From the NCBI GenBank assembly GCA_944378105.1, contig CALWGC010000025.1:1-33401 (forward strand): a stretch of 33,401 nucleotides of DNA, in the 5' to 3' direction. This DNA comes from an uncultured Clostridia bacterium (GTDB lineage Bacteria > Bacillota > Clostridia > Lachnospirales > Anaerotignaceae). Under the pieces are notes generated by a model. The model had not been told where the DNA came from and did not search any database. It worked only from the letters and a program-made list of their open reading frames with translations. The position numbers and the translations under genes are program-made. This document shows, in pieces, positions 7,288 through 14,474 of the stretch. Every line of letters begins with the position of its first letter. Position 1 is the stretch's first letter.

Positions 7288-9510
7288 TCAGCTTTTCTCC
7301 TCCTCTGCAACGGTTTGGCCCCACTCTCCCACAGAAGAAGTGGGGTAATAATAAGCCAACATCTCCTCAAACGTGGCGCCTGTTTTGGCTTTTTGGTTGG
7401 CGCCTGCTTGACTCATGCCAACTCCATGGCCATATCCGCCGCCAAGGATGCAAAGACCGCCTTCCGTCTCTTCCAGCACAAAAAAGGGACTGGGCAAATT
7501 TCCTTGCCAGTGGACTTCCCCGTCCATGGTCACCACATCCCCGGCTCCAAAGGCCTGGCAAATCACATCAGCCCCCCGCAGTAGCACAATTTCCTCCGTG
7601 CCATACACAATCACTTCCATCACATTGCCGCCCATACCCCGTCGGCTTACCACAAGGTTGGTCACATCCCCCACCTGTTCCACCGGCACCGAAAGGAACT
7701 GTCCGTTTTCCTGCCGCACCTTCACCAAAAGCGGCGCCTGGGCAGAAAGCTGTGCCAAGCGGCCGTTGATGCCTTCTGTCAATGCGCCCCAGCTGCGTTC
7801 GCTTTCCCACCGATACCAGCTGGATTGGCTGTCTGCACTTTCAGGCGCACTCTTTAAAAAGGCCGTCATCTCTTCCGTCAAAGAAAGATTGGCCCCTGCA
7901 TCGTTGTGGGCGAACAACACTTCCTTCTCCTCGCCCAAAAAGACGCCATTGACCGGCCAGGTTTCTTCCTTGGCTGCAAAAGAGCCGCAGGAAACAGAAA
8001 AAAAGGTGCCGCTCCAAACTTCGTCTCCATTCCATAAGAGAAGCCCTTTCGTCTCCTCCACGGCCCTTCGGCTCATCTCCGTCTCTTCCTGCCAACTGCT
8101 GCTATCCACCTGCGCCCCATAGGCTAAATACGTATCTCCCCTTTTCTGAGTCCAAAGCTGACTCCTGGCCACCACCGCCTGGGCCTTGGCCGCTTCTTCC
8201 TCCGTCTCCTCCAAAATCTGCCCCGCTAATACACCGGATAGATAGTCCTCCTCCGAAAGCGAAGCCACAATCACATATCCTTCTGCTTCCTTCCAAACCG
8301 TTACTTTTGGCACCTGCCAGGTATCTTCCCCGACGGTTACCTCTAATTTTTCTCCTTCTTTTGGTTCTATGGTCGTCTTTTCTTCCTCCGTCGGTGTCTG
8401 CCATTGGTCCGTTTCTCCTCCGTTTACCCGCAGACCTCCTTCGGCTTTCACCGTCACCTCCGGCCAAACAAGTCCGTTTTCTCCCCGAAGCACCATTTCC
8501 ACCCGGTCCTCTCCTTCGCCCGAAAGCAAAAACGCCGCCACCTGCTCCCCGCGCCAGTATACCGTTGCCTTTGCTCCGCAAAAAAGCTGTCCTTTCTTCG
8601 TGCCACCCTTTTCCCAAATACGCGCCTTGGGCGCCAGTGTCGCCTTCGTGCCGTCGGTAAAGAATACCGTATCCCCTTGCAAACGCTGTACCGTCTTTTC
8701 TTCTCCTTCCAAGGCCTCTAACTGCACCACGCTCCCTTTTTCCACCACCACATCATAAATGCCGTCCTCTGCCCCCTTGGCCCAATCCAACGCTTGTCCG
8801 CCATTTCCGCTGCAGATCTCCACTTTTCCTTCCGAAAACCGGCAGTATACTCCCTCTGCCTGGTATCCGTCTTCCACTTCTTTTTTAATCGCCACCATCT
8901 GGTCGTCTTTTACCACCACTTTCATCGTTTTTCCCACATAGGCATCCAAACTGTACCCCGCATGGCAAAACGTCCCGTCTGTGGTAGCCGCATACCAGGG
9001 CGAAAGCCCTCCTTGCTCTGCCGTTTGCAAAATACCAACGGAAATCGTGGAAAACCCTTCGCTTTCTTCCATGCCTCCCAAGGCCTCTTGCCAGAAAGAA
9101 ATCCAAAGGGCCAAACTGATGGGGTCCTCCTCTCCTTTTAAGCCGGACTTTTTAAAATCGCCCATGTAGCTTAACAAAACGGCGGCTTGTCCCCCCGTCA
9201 AAGGGGCCTCGGGCAAAAACCCTTCCTCCGTCCCCTGTAAGTACCCCTTGGCACAAACATAATTGACATAGGGATAAAACCAATCGTCTTTTCCCACGTC
9301 AACAAAGGAGATTTGATGATCCATGGCCCGGATCTCCTCCTCGTCGGCCAAGCTCAGGGCCAACATCCTGGCCGCCAGGGCCCGGCTGACCGGTAACGTC
9401 TCCCCATAGGCCGCCGTCACCTGCGTTTCTTCTGCCACAGGCTCCTCTTTTTGGCATCCACAACACAACAGTACCAAAAGCCATAGCCCAATCCAAAGAT
9501 ACCGCTTCAT
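7288..9510 (-). CDS. SpoIID/LytB-domain lipoprotein with SLH-like N-terminus; catalytic Glu replaced
   Basis: A 740-residue exported protein. It starts MKRYLWIGLWLLVLLCCGC, a signal peptide ending in a probable lipobox cysteine. Next comes an SLH-like segment (roughly residues 35-125, including FVDVGKDDWFYPYVNYV), a long middle region of no recognised family, and a C-terminal SpoIID domain from about 415, ending with GGYGHGVGMSQAGANQKA and LAYYYPTSSV. SpoIID proteins are lytic transglycosylases that cleave glycan strands, for example during engulfment. Here the position of the catalytic glutamate (the EMP motif) is GQIL, with Gln431, so activity may be lost. The second ATG (9510) is chosen: AAGGAGG lies 9 nt upstream, against 3 nt for the ATG at 9516. 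It lies downstream of the 6S RNA. Confidence 0.85.
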   Translation of the reverse strand: MKRYLWIGLWLLVLLCCGCQKEEPVAEETQVTAAYGETLPVSRALAARMLALSLADEEEIRAMDHQISFVDVGKDDWFYPYVNYVCAKGYLQGTEEGFLPEAPLTGGQAAVLLSYMGDFKKSGLKGEEDPISLALWISFWQEALGGMEESEGFSTISVGILQTAEQGGLSPWYAATTDGTFCHAGYSLDAYVGKTMKVVVKDDQMVAIKKEVEDGYQAEGVYCRFSEGKVEICSGNGGQALDWAKGAEDGIYDVVVEKGSVVQLEALEGEEKTVQRLQGDTVFFTDGTKATLAPKARIWEKGGTKKGQLFCGAKATVYWRGEQVAAFLLSGEGEDRVEMVLRGENGLVWPEVTVKAEGGLRVNGGETDQWQTPTEEEKTTIEPKEGEKLEVTVGEDTWQVPKVTVWKEAEGYVIVASLSEEDYLSGVLAGQILEETEEEAAKAQAVVARSQLWTQKRGDTYLAYGAQVDSSSWQEETEMSRRAVEETKGLLLWNGDEVWSGTFFSVSCGSFAAKEETWPVNGVFLGEEKEVLFAHNDAGANLSLTEEMTAFLKSAPESADSQSSWYRWESERSWGALTEGINGRLAQLSAQAPLLVKVRQENGQFLSVPVEQVGDVTNLVVSRRGMGGNVMEVIVYGTEEIVLLRGADVICQAFGAGDVVTMDGEVHWQGNLPSPFFVLEETEGGLCILGGGYGHGVGMSQAGANQKAKTGATFEEMLAYYYPTSSVGEWGQTVAEEEKS

Positions 9511-9556
9511 TTCCATTCGCCTCCTTTTTTCGCCCCGTTTCCCGAAAAAAAGACGC

Positions 9557-9586
9557 AAAAAAAGGGTGAGAAATCACTTCTCACCC
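9557..9586 (-). terminator. Intrinsic terminator of the 6S RNA
   Basis: On the minus strand the stem GGGTGAGAA/TTCTCACCC (arms 9578-9586 and 9564-9572, 5-nt loop) is followed by seven T (9563-9557). It is 11 nt after the predicted 3' end of the 6S RNA. Confidence 0.85.
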
Positions 9587-9597
9587 ATTCTCTTCTT

Positions 9598-9792
9598 AGA
9601 AGGCCCAGAATGCCGTTCCTGTCTTTTGACACCTAGCCTTCGCTAGGTGGGTACCCGCAGCCGTTGTATCAGCCATCCTCTGCCCAAAGGGAATTATCTT
9701 GAGGCCCGACATCACAACAGCATATGGGGTTCCCTTTTCTGTCATGTAGGTTCAAAACAACAGGTTGTCGCACACCCCAGGCTGTGCTTCTA
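9598..9792 (-). ncRNA. ssrS: 6S RNA
   Basis: About 195 nt of non-coding sequence that folds like 6S RNA, which binds RNA polymerase-sigma A as an open-promoter mimic. The two ends pair: AGAAG (from about 9791) with CTTCT (9602-9598), and inside them GCCTGGGGTG with CATTCTGGGC, a fully paired ten-base stem with wobbles. The 5' sequence CCTGGGGTGTGCG matches the usual 6S closing region. Length and position before a strong terminator fit. The 5' end overlaps the stop codon of lspA (9790-9792), so it is either processed from the lspA transcript or made from a promoter inside lspA; only a weak candidate (TGGCCA, 17 bp, GAATAT) is seen there. Confidence 0.8.
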
Positions 9793-10242
9793 ATATTCTT
9801 TTTTTGTCCATAGATTGGCCAGCAACACCAAAAGAGCGCCAACCCAGATCAAACCATCTGCTATATTGAAAACGGGTGCGTGCTTACCCTTTATGTATAT
9901 AAAGTCGGTCACCCGTTTATGCCGCAATCGCTCCAGCCAGTTGCCCATGGCACCGCCCAGTAGCAATGATAGTCCCGCCTGCTCCAAATGGCTTCCTTCT
10001 TTGGCCGCATGCCTAAGCCAAAAGACACACCCACCTAAAACCAATCCGCTGATTGCCACAATCGCAGACATTTTCTGCTGAAAAAAACCATAGGAAATCC
10101 CCCGATTTTTTCTGTGCCAAAGATACACTTTTTCTTTGTAAAGCGGTATTTTTTTCTCTTCCGGAAGCTTGCGGCAAACCATCTGTTTGGAAATAAAGTC
10201 TACCAAAAAGCCGCCCAGCACCATCTGCCAACTGCTCACCAT
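9790..10242 (-). CDS. lspA: Signal peptidase II (lipoprotein signal peptidase)
   Basis: A 150-residue membrane aspartic protease that cleaves prolipoprotein signal peptides. It has four hydrophobic segments as expected. Family blocks are present but diverged: NRGISYGFF (near residue 46), GGAMGNWLERLRHKRVTDFI (96-115) and PVFNIADGLIWVG (123-135). The two catalytic aspartates are retained as Asp113 (TDFI) and Asp129 (NIAD). The usual aspartate of GNxxDR is Glu104. The ATG at 10242 has only a weak GCGAGGCG site. An extended -10 (TGTTATAAT at about 10281-10289) is upstream. The neighbouring SpoIID-like lipoprotein is a plausible substrate. The divergence leaves some room for a specialised paralogue. 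Confidence 0.85.
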   Translation of the reverse strand: MVSSWQMVLGGFLVDFISKQMVCRKLPEEKKIPLYKEKVYLWHRKNRGISYGFFQQKMSAIVAISGLVLGGCVFWLRHAAKEGSHLEQAGLSLLLGGAMGNWLERLRHKRVTDFIYIKGKHAPVFNIADGLIWVGALLVLLANLWTKKEY

Positions 10243-10280
10243 TTGCGCCTCGCTTTTGTCGCTTTTTTGTTTCTGGTGCT

Positions 10281-10289
10281 ATTATAACA
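10281..10289 (-). promoter_or_regulatory. Extended -10 promoter for lspA (and perhaps 6S RNA)
   Basis: The minus strand reads TGTTATAAT, a perfect extended -10 element about 40 nt before the lspA start. The -35 region (TTTTAT at 17 bp) is poor. Confidence 0.5.
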
Positions 10290-10332
10290 CACTTCGATGA
10301 AAAATAAAACACCTAATAAAAATTTTATTTGC

Positions 10333-10361
10333 TTGTATTCCAATGAAAAAGGTATTATAAT
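10333..10361 (+). promoter_or_regulatory. fba promoter
   Basis: TTGTAT (10333-10338), 17-bp spacer, TATAAT (10356-10361), giving a leader of about 55 nt before the fba start. Confidence 0.75.
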
Positions 10362-10423
10362 AAATAGAGATTGGACATTTTTATCATACGTCATCAACGA
10401 CTATATGAAAGGTGGTTATTCCC

Positions 10424-11374
10424 ATGGCTCTTGTTACGACCAAAAAAATGTTTGAAAAAGCCTTTGCCGGCAACTATTCCATCGGCGCCTTCAACATCAA
10501 CAACATGGAAATCATTCAGGCAGTGGTAGATGCTTGCAAAAAACAAAACTCCGCTGTAATTTTGCAGGTTTCTAAAAGCGCATTCAACTATATGCGCCCA
10601 CAGTATCTGAAACACATGGTGGATGCTGCAGTAGAAGAAAGCGGTTTGGACATCGCACTGCATCTGGACCATGGCGCTGATTTTGAAATTTGTAAAACTT
10701 GTATCGAAGCTGGCTTTACTTCCGTTATGTTCGACGGTTCCCACTTCGACTATGAAGAAAACGTAGCAAAAACAAAAGAAATCGTAGATTATGCCCATGC
10801 TAGAGGCGTTGTAGTAGAAGCAGAGCTTGGGAAACTGGCTGGCGTGGAAGATGAAGTAAAAGTGGCCGCCGAAGGCGCTACCTACACCGATCCTGACCAG
10901 GCGTTGGATTTCGTAAAACGCACCGGCGTTGACTCTCTGGCCATTGCCATTGGTACCAGCCATGGCGCTTATAAATTCAAAGGCGAAGCCAAATTGGACT
11001 TTGACCGTCTGGCTACCATCACCGAAAAATTGGAAGCAGCCGGCTTCCATAACTACCCTATCGTCCTTCACGGCGCTTCTTCCGTAGACCAAAACGCCGT
11101 GGCTACCTGCAACGAATTTGGCGGCCAGATCAAAGGCGCTAAGGGTATCCCTGTGGAAATGCTGCGCAAAGCTTCTTCCATGGCCGTTTGCAAAATCAAC
11201 ATGGATACCGATATCCGTCTGGCCATGACTGCAGCCGTACGGAAATCTCTGGCTGAAAAACCAGAAGCTTTCGATCCTCGTGGCTACCTGGGCGAAGCGA
11301 GAAAAGACATCGAAGCCATGGTGGAAAAGAAAATCACCGAAGTCCTTGGCTCTGCCAACTCCATGAACGACTAA
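10424..11374 (+). CDS. fba: Class II fructose-1,6-bisphosphate aldolase
   Basis: A 316-residue zinc-dependent aldolase that interconverts fructose 1,6-bisphosphate with glyceraldehyde 3-phosphate and dihydroxyacetone phosphate, central to glycolysis and gluconeogenesis in the cytoplasm. Zinc ligands and active-site motifs are visible: ALHLDHG (about residue 78), FDGSHFDYEENV, VEAELG with the metal glutamate, AIGTSHGAYKF, VLHGASS and the phosphate-binding KINMDTDIR. The ATG at 10424 is preferred over the GTG at 10412 because GAAAGGTGG lies 9 nt before it. The gene stands alone between its own strong promoter and a strong terminator, consistent with high expression. Assignment is secure. Confidence 0.97.
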   Translation: MALVTTKKMFEKAFAGNYSIGAFNINNMEIIQAVVDACKKQNSAVILQVSKSAFNYMRPQYLKHMVDAAVEESGLDIALHLDHGADFEICKTCIEAGFTSVMFDGSHFDYEENVAKTKEIVDYAHARGVVVEAELGKLAGVEDEVKVAAEGATYTDPDQALDFVKRTGVDSLAIAIGTSHGAYKFKGEAKLDFDRLATITEKLEAAGFHNYPIVLHGASSVDQNAVATCNEFGGQIKGAKGIPVEMLRKASSMAVCKINMDTDIRLAMTAAVRKSLAEKPEAFDPRGYLGEARKDIEAMVEKKITEVLGSANSMND

Positions 11375-11394
11375 TTTTCGTTTTTCTCACACAC

Positions 11395-11435
11395 AAAAAG
11401 CCCCTCCTCCCCTTTTTGGGAGGAAGGGCTTTTTT
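11395..11435. terminator. Bidirectional terminator between fba and the convergent membrane-protein gene
   Basis: A GC-rich hairpin of about 10 bp (GCCCCTCCTCCC paired with GGGAGGAAGGGC) has an A-run on its left and a T-run on its right, so it terminates fba on plus and the HTH operon on minus. The U-tract directly follows the stop codon of the minus-strand gene. Confidence 0.85.
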
Positions 11436-11876
11436 TCAATCATCATACCGGTGATCCAATTCTTCTTTTCTCTTTTTCTCGTACCGTAAATAGACCAGTC
11501 GCGCCGCCACAAAGGATGCCACAAATGCCACAAAAAACACGATGCTTTCCTTCGGGTCTGCCGCACTTCCCACTTGCTGAAACCTCCAGTAGGCCGCCAA
11601 GGCCACAACGCCTGCCACCACCACACAAACCAAAAGCCGTTTTGCTGTGCTCTGTTTTTTCAACAATTCATATCCCGAAAGATCCAACTGCCGCTGCCGC
11701 ACCAACTGATAAATGGGCGTAAACACCAACACGGCCATCTCCGGAAAACATTCCTTGCCGCTCATCCCAAATACAAATACCTTCACACAAAGGCTGAACG
11801 CCAAAAACAAATAAATGATGCTGCATAACTCTGCCCTGATTTTCAAAAATCCAAGTTCCATTCTTTCGTCTTTCAT
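11436..11876 (-). CDS. Small membrane protein (DUF6773-like), partner of an HTH regulator
   Basis: A 146-residue protein with about four hydrophobic segments: [20 protein letters not shown], a short one near [30 protein letters not shown] and [19 protein letters not shown]. It ends in a highly charged tail ([15 protein letters not shown]). The start ATG overlaps the upstream TGA as ATGA, so translation is coupled to the HTH gene. Pairs of a short Cro/C1-type regulator and a membrane protein like this are common in Firmicutes, sometimes associated with stress or antibiotic responses, but no function is established. The DUF6773 name is from memory of similar sequences. Confidence 0.75.
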   Translation of the reverse strand: MKDERMELGFLKIRAELCSIIYLFLAFSLCVKVFVFGMSGKECFPEMAVLVFTPIYQLVRQRQLDLSGYELLKKQSTAKRLLVCVVVAGVVALAAYWRFQQVGSAADPKESIVFFVAFVASFVAARLVYLRYEKKRKEELDHRYDD

Positions 11877-12073
11877 ACTTCTCCCTCCCAAAACAATTCA
11901 TCCAATGTTTTATGTAATGCCTTACATATGGCAATACATAAGTTCAACGTGGGGTTATATTTCCCTGCTTCAATCATGCCAATGGTCTGTCTTGTCACGC
12001 CAACCAGCTGCGCCAAATCTTCTTGGGAATAATCCAGCGCCGCTCGGGCCGCTTTCATTTTCAAGTTCTTCAA
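11873..12073 (-). CDS. Short XRE-family HTH transcriptional regulator
   Basis: A 66-residue single-domain Cro/C1-type DNA-binding protein. The helix-turn-helix is [21 protein letters not shown] with the recognition helix in VTRQTIG, followed by the typical [20 protein letters not shown]. The start is TTG at 12073, with AAAGGAGG six to seven bases upstream; the ATG at 12058 has no such site. It overlaps the downstream membrane-protein gene by 4 nt. A 10-bp-arm palindrome over its own -35 box suggests autoregulation. Confidence 0.88.
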   Translation of the reverse strand: MKNLKMKAARAALDYSQEDLAQLVGVTRQTIGMIEAGKYNPTLNLCIAICKALHKTLDELFWEGEV

Positions 12074-12096
12074 GGTACCCCTCCTTTCTTATCTTT

Positions 12097-12141
12097 AGTG
12101 TATCTTATTTCTTTCAAAATGTAAATTATATTTTACATTTT
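12097..12141 (-). promoter_or_regulatory. Promoter and palindromic operator of the HTH operon
   Basis: On minus: TTTACA (12120-12125), 17-bp spacer, TACACT (12097-12102). The -35 lies inside a palindrome with 10-bp arms AAAATGTAAA/TTTACATTTT (12116-12125 and 12132-12141, 6-nt centre). This is the expected place for the product of the first gene to bind and repress. Confidence 0.6.
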
Positions 12142-12192
12142 CATAAAAATAAATTGCAAAATGGAATTTGCCAGAAAAAACAAAAAATCCTC

Positions 12193-12223
12193 TTGACTAT
12201 CGGGTTACCCGATACCTTATACT
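12193..12223 (+). promoter_or_regulatory. MerR-type promoter of the MATE gene (19-bp spacer with inverted repeat)
   Basis: TTGACT (12193-12198) and TATACT (12218-12223) are separated by 19 bp, two more than optimal. A perfect palindrome ATCGGGT-T-ACCCGAT (12199-12213) fills the spacer. This layout is the hallmark of promoters untwisted by MerR-family activators such as BmrR or SoxR. No MerR gene is present in the window. Confidence 0.7.
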
Positions 12224-12270
12224 GAACGGACAGGGCCTAGCCCTTGATTTTATCTTTAGGAGGTTTTATT

Positions 12271-13608
12271 ATGAGTCAAAGTTTGGCCCGCACCTTTACG
12301 CCAAAACAACTCTTGCTCTTTGCCTTGCCATCCATCATCATGATGATGTTCCTTTCTCTTTACACCATCGTCGATGGCTTTTTTGTGGCCCGCTTTGTGG
12401 GGGCCGACGCCCTTTCTGCTGTCAATATCACCTACCCCATCATCAGTCTGTTTTTTGCCGTTGGCGTTATGTTTTCCACCGGCGGCAGTGCTGTGGTCAG
12501 CAAACTCATGGGCGAAGGGAACATCGAAGAGGCCAGAAGCAGTTTTTCCTTCCTCACCATCAGTGCCTTGGTATTGTCTTTGGTCATCCAAATCAGCTCT
12601 CTAGTCTTTTTGGATGAAATTGTTTCCTTTTTGGGTGCAGACGAAGCCCTCTTTTCCATGTGCGTCGATTATATCCGTATTCTATTACTGTTCGCTCCAT
12701 TTTCTGTGCTGCAAACGGTGTTTCAAAGCTTTTTTGTGGCCGCCGGAAAACCGCGCCTTGGCCTTATTCTCACCATCAGTGCAGGCCTAATCAACATGAT
12801 CTTGGACTATGTCTTCATCGTTCCCCTGCAAATGGGCATCACCGGCGCCGCCTGGGCCACCATCTGTGGCTATTTCCTGCCTTCCATCGGTGGACTCTTC
12901 TTCTTTTTCTCCAAAAAAGAAACCCTCCATTTTGGTCGCCCCGTCTTCCGCCTGCGCCAGCTGCTGCAGGCCATGAGTAACGGCTCCTCCGAAATGGTCA
13001 CAAACCTCTCCACCAGTGTCACCACATTGCTCTTTAATCTTTTGATGATGTACCTGGTAGGCTCCCACGGTGTCGCCGCCATCACCGCCGTGCTTTATAG
13101 CCAATTTCTGTTAACGGCACTCTTCCTCGGCTTTTCCATCGGCGTGGCTCCCATCATCAGCTTTCATTTTGGCGCCAAACATTGGGGCTATTTATTAAAA
13201 CTGCAACGCACCTGTTTCCTCTTCGTTGCCGCCACTTCTCTTTTGATGTTCGCGGCGGCCTTCTTCGGCGCAGAACTGTTGGCCGTGGCCTTCGCCAAAG
13301 ACGAACCAGAGGTCTATGCTTTCATCGTCCGCGGGATGCGGCTCTTTTCCCTCTCCTTCCTCTTGGTCGGCATCAATATTTTTTCTTCCGCCCTCTTTAC
13401 GGCCCTATCCGATGGGAAAACCTCTGCCGCCATCTCCTTTGGCCGCACCTTTTTGTTCATCCTCTTGGGCATGGCCCTTCTGGTGCCACCCCTGCAGGTG
13501 GACGGTGTCTGGCTTTCCATCCCCTTTGCGGAACTGGCCACACTGTTTGTTTCCTTCCTCTTTGTCAGAAAAAATACCCGCTTCCTGCACCAGAGGGAAG
13601 TTGAATAA
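12271..13608 (+). CDS. MATE-family multidrug/metabolite exporter
   Basis: A 445-residue polytopic protein with about twelve membrane segments, a member of the MATE family of Na+- or H+-coupled exporters. The first half begins FTPKQLLLFALPSIIMMMF and continues with YTIVDGFFVARFVGADALSA, a typical first MATE motif. The second half repeats the pattern (ALFTALSDGKTSAAISF and nearby). The ATG at 12271 has AGGAGG 8 nt upstream; longer upstream starts lack a site. The promoter has a MerR-type layout, suggesting induction by a ligand-sensing activator encoded elsewhere. The substrate cannot be predicted; drugs or cationic dyes are typical. Confidence 0.93.
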   Translation: MSQSLARTFTPKQLLLFALPSIIMMMFLSLYTIVDGFFVARFVGADALSAVNITYPIISLFFAVGVMFSTGGSAVVSKLMGEGNIEEARSSFSFLTISALVLSLVIQISSLVFLDEIVSFLGADEALFSMCVDYIRILLLFAPFSVLQTVFQSFFVAAGKPRLGLILTISAGLINMILDYVFIVPLQMGITGAAWATICGYFLPSIGGLFFFFSKKETLHFGRPVFRLRQLLQAMSNGSSEMVTNLSTSVTTLLFNLLMMYLVGSHGVAAITAVLYSQFLLTALFLGFSIGVAPIISFHFGAKHWGYLLKLQRTCFLFVAATSLLMFAAAFFGAELLAVAFAKDEPEVYAFIVRGMRLFSLSFLLVGINIFSSALFTALSDGKTSAAISFGRTFLFILLGMALLVPPLQVDGVWLSIPFAELATLFVSFLFVRKNTRFLHQREVE

Positions 13609-13620
13609 TCGCATCTCACA

Positions 13621-13649
13621 TTTACACCCGCCCCAAAAGGTGCTACACT
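13621..13649 (+). promoter_or_regulatory. Promoter of the flavodoxin-like gene
   Basis: TTTACA (13621-13626), 17-bp spacer, TACACT (13644-13649), directly after the MATE stop. The boxes are the same as those of the HTH operon promoter, but no palindrome is present. Confidence 0.6.
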
Positions 13650-13681
13650 AAGGATAAGGAAACAAAAGGAGGTTATCAATC

Positions 13682-14173
13682 ATGAAATTAGCAGTCTTAT
13701 ATTTTTCTCTTTCCGGCCACACCAAACAAATGGCCGAAGAAATTGTCTCCGGTATGACAGAAGTGCCAGGCGTGGAAGCAAAAGCCTTTTCCATCACCGA
13801 TTTTGACGCTTCTTTTGTCCAAGAAAGTGCCGCCGTTGTCCTGGGCACCCCCGTTTATATGGCGTCCATGGCCCATCCAATGCACTCTTTCTTGCAAACG
13901 ACGGCCCGCCAAAGCGGTATCCCCGGCAAACTTTGCGGCGCCTTTGCCACCGAAGATTATGTCCATGGCGGCGGCGAAGCGGCCATCGAAGAAATCTTGA
14001 AATATTGCCTGGTGATGGGCTGCCTCACCTATTCCGGCGGCGGCGCCTTTGGCGTACCCATCATCCATTTGGGCCCCGTGGCCGTCAGCGACGATTTGAG
14101 TAAATACGCCCCTACCTTCCGCACCTACGGAACCCGTATGGCCCAAACCGCCAAAAAATTATTTGAACAATAA
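13682..14173 (+). CDS. Flavodoxin-like NAD(P)H-dependent oxidoreductase
   Basis: A 163-residue protein with a flavodoxin fold. The N-terminal FMN phosphate loop is YFSLSGHTKQMAEEI (residues 7-21). The second loop is VLGTPVYMASMAHPMHSFL, and the third region is GAFATEDYVHGGGEAAIEEI. Such proteins resemble WrbA/NfnB-type flavin reductases and flavodoxin-domain oxidoreductases that reduce quinones or supply electrons. The ATG at 13682 has AAAGGAGG 7-8 nt upstream. It follows the MATE gene by 73 bp with its own promoter, so co-regulation with the exporter is possible but not required. The electron donor and acceptor are unknown. Confidence 0.85.
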   Translation: MKLAVLYFSLSGHTKQMAEEIVSGMTEVPGVEAKAFSITDFDASFVQESAAVVLGTPVYMASMAHPMHSFLQTTARQSGIPGKLCGAFATEDYVHGGGEAAIEEILKYCLVMGCLTYSGGGAFGVPIIHLGPVAVSDDLSKYAPTFRTYGTRMAQTAKKLFEQ

Positions 14174-14183
14174 GTACATCAAA

Positions 14184-14215
14184 AAAGGGTGTCAATCTTA
14201 TGATTGACACCCTTT
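14184..14215 (-). terminator. Hairpin terminator, left boundary of the structured element
   Basis: A perfect 14-bp stem AAAGGGTGTCAATC/GATTGACACCCTTT (arms 14184-14197, 14202-14215; 4-nt loop). On the minus strand it is followed by a run of T, making it a good terminator for transcripts coming from gatB. On plus it lacks a U-tract beyond the stem. Confidence 0.7.
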
Positions 14216-14409
14216 CGTCAAAAGCTCATTTCATTCAAGCTTTTGACGAGTAGACAGAAGTAGCAACAATGCGTTCCATCGGCATAAATGCCATGAAACG
14301 CACTGTTTTCCTCGTCGGAAATGAATTCCGACTGCGGATTGAACTTGGGGAACTCTTTGTTCCCCAAACCCTTCCGCACTCTTGCAATTATATCAAACTA
14401 CTTTGTCTA
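14216..14409 (-). ncRNA. Multi-hairpin structured element downstream of gatB (candidate RNA or small mobile element)
   Basis: About 190 nt without a plausible gene but with dense pairing: CGTCAAAAGCT/AGCTTTTGACG (14216-14226, 14238-14248); a closing stem TAGACAGAAGTA with TACTTTGTCTA (14251-14262, 14399-14409, one bulge); GCGTT/AACGC with inner pairs (14271-14301); GTCGGAA/TTCCGAC (14314-14320, 14326-14332); TGCGGA/TCCGCA (14333-14338, 14373-14378) enclosing TTGGGGAAC/GTTCCCCAA (14345-14353, 14359-14367). The flanks are two nearly identical hairpins. The minus strand is the likelier transcript because the left hairpin terminates in that direction and TATAAT occurs at 14392-14387 on minus. I do not recognise the family. 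Confidence 0.45.
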
Positions 14410-14417
14410 CAATATTT

Positions 14418-14455
14418 AAGGGTGTCAATCTTTTGATTGACACCCTTTTTGTTTT
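14418..14455 (+). terminator. Hairpin terminator, right boundary of the structured element
   Basis: A 13-bp stem AAGGGTGTCAATC/GATTGACACCCTT (14418-14430, 14435-14447) followed on plus by TTTGTTTTT. It has the same sequence as the left boundary hairpin apart from the loop. On minus it is followed by TTAAATATTG, so gatB transcripts would probably read through it. Confidence 0.7.
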
Positions 14456-14474
14456 TCTGTCGTTTTCTGCCTGA

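Noticed and set aside
9598..9792. Reading the region before lspA's neighbour as a riboswitch for the SpoIID-like gene
   Set aside because: End-to-end pairing, length and the strong terminator before the gene fit 6S RNA better than a ligand-binding leader.
14184..14455. CRISPR-like interpretation of the repeated GGGTGTCAATC hairpins
   Set aside because: Only two copies, each self-palindromic, with one long structured interval and no cas genes.
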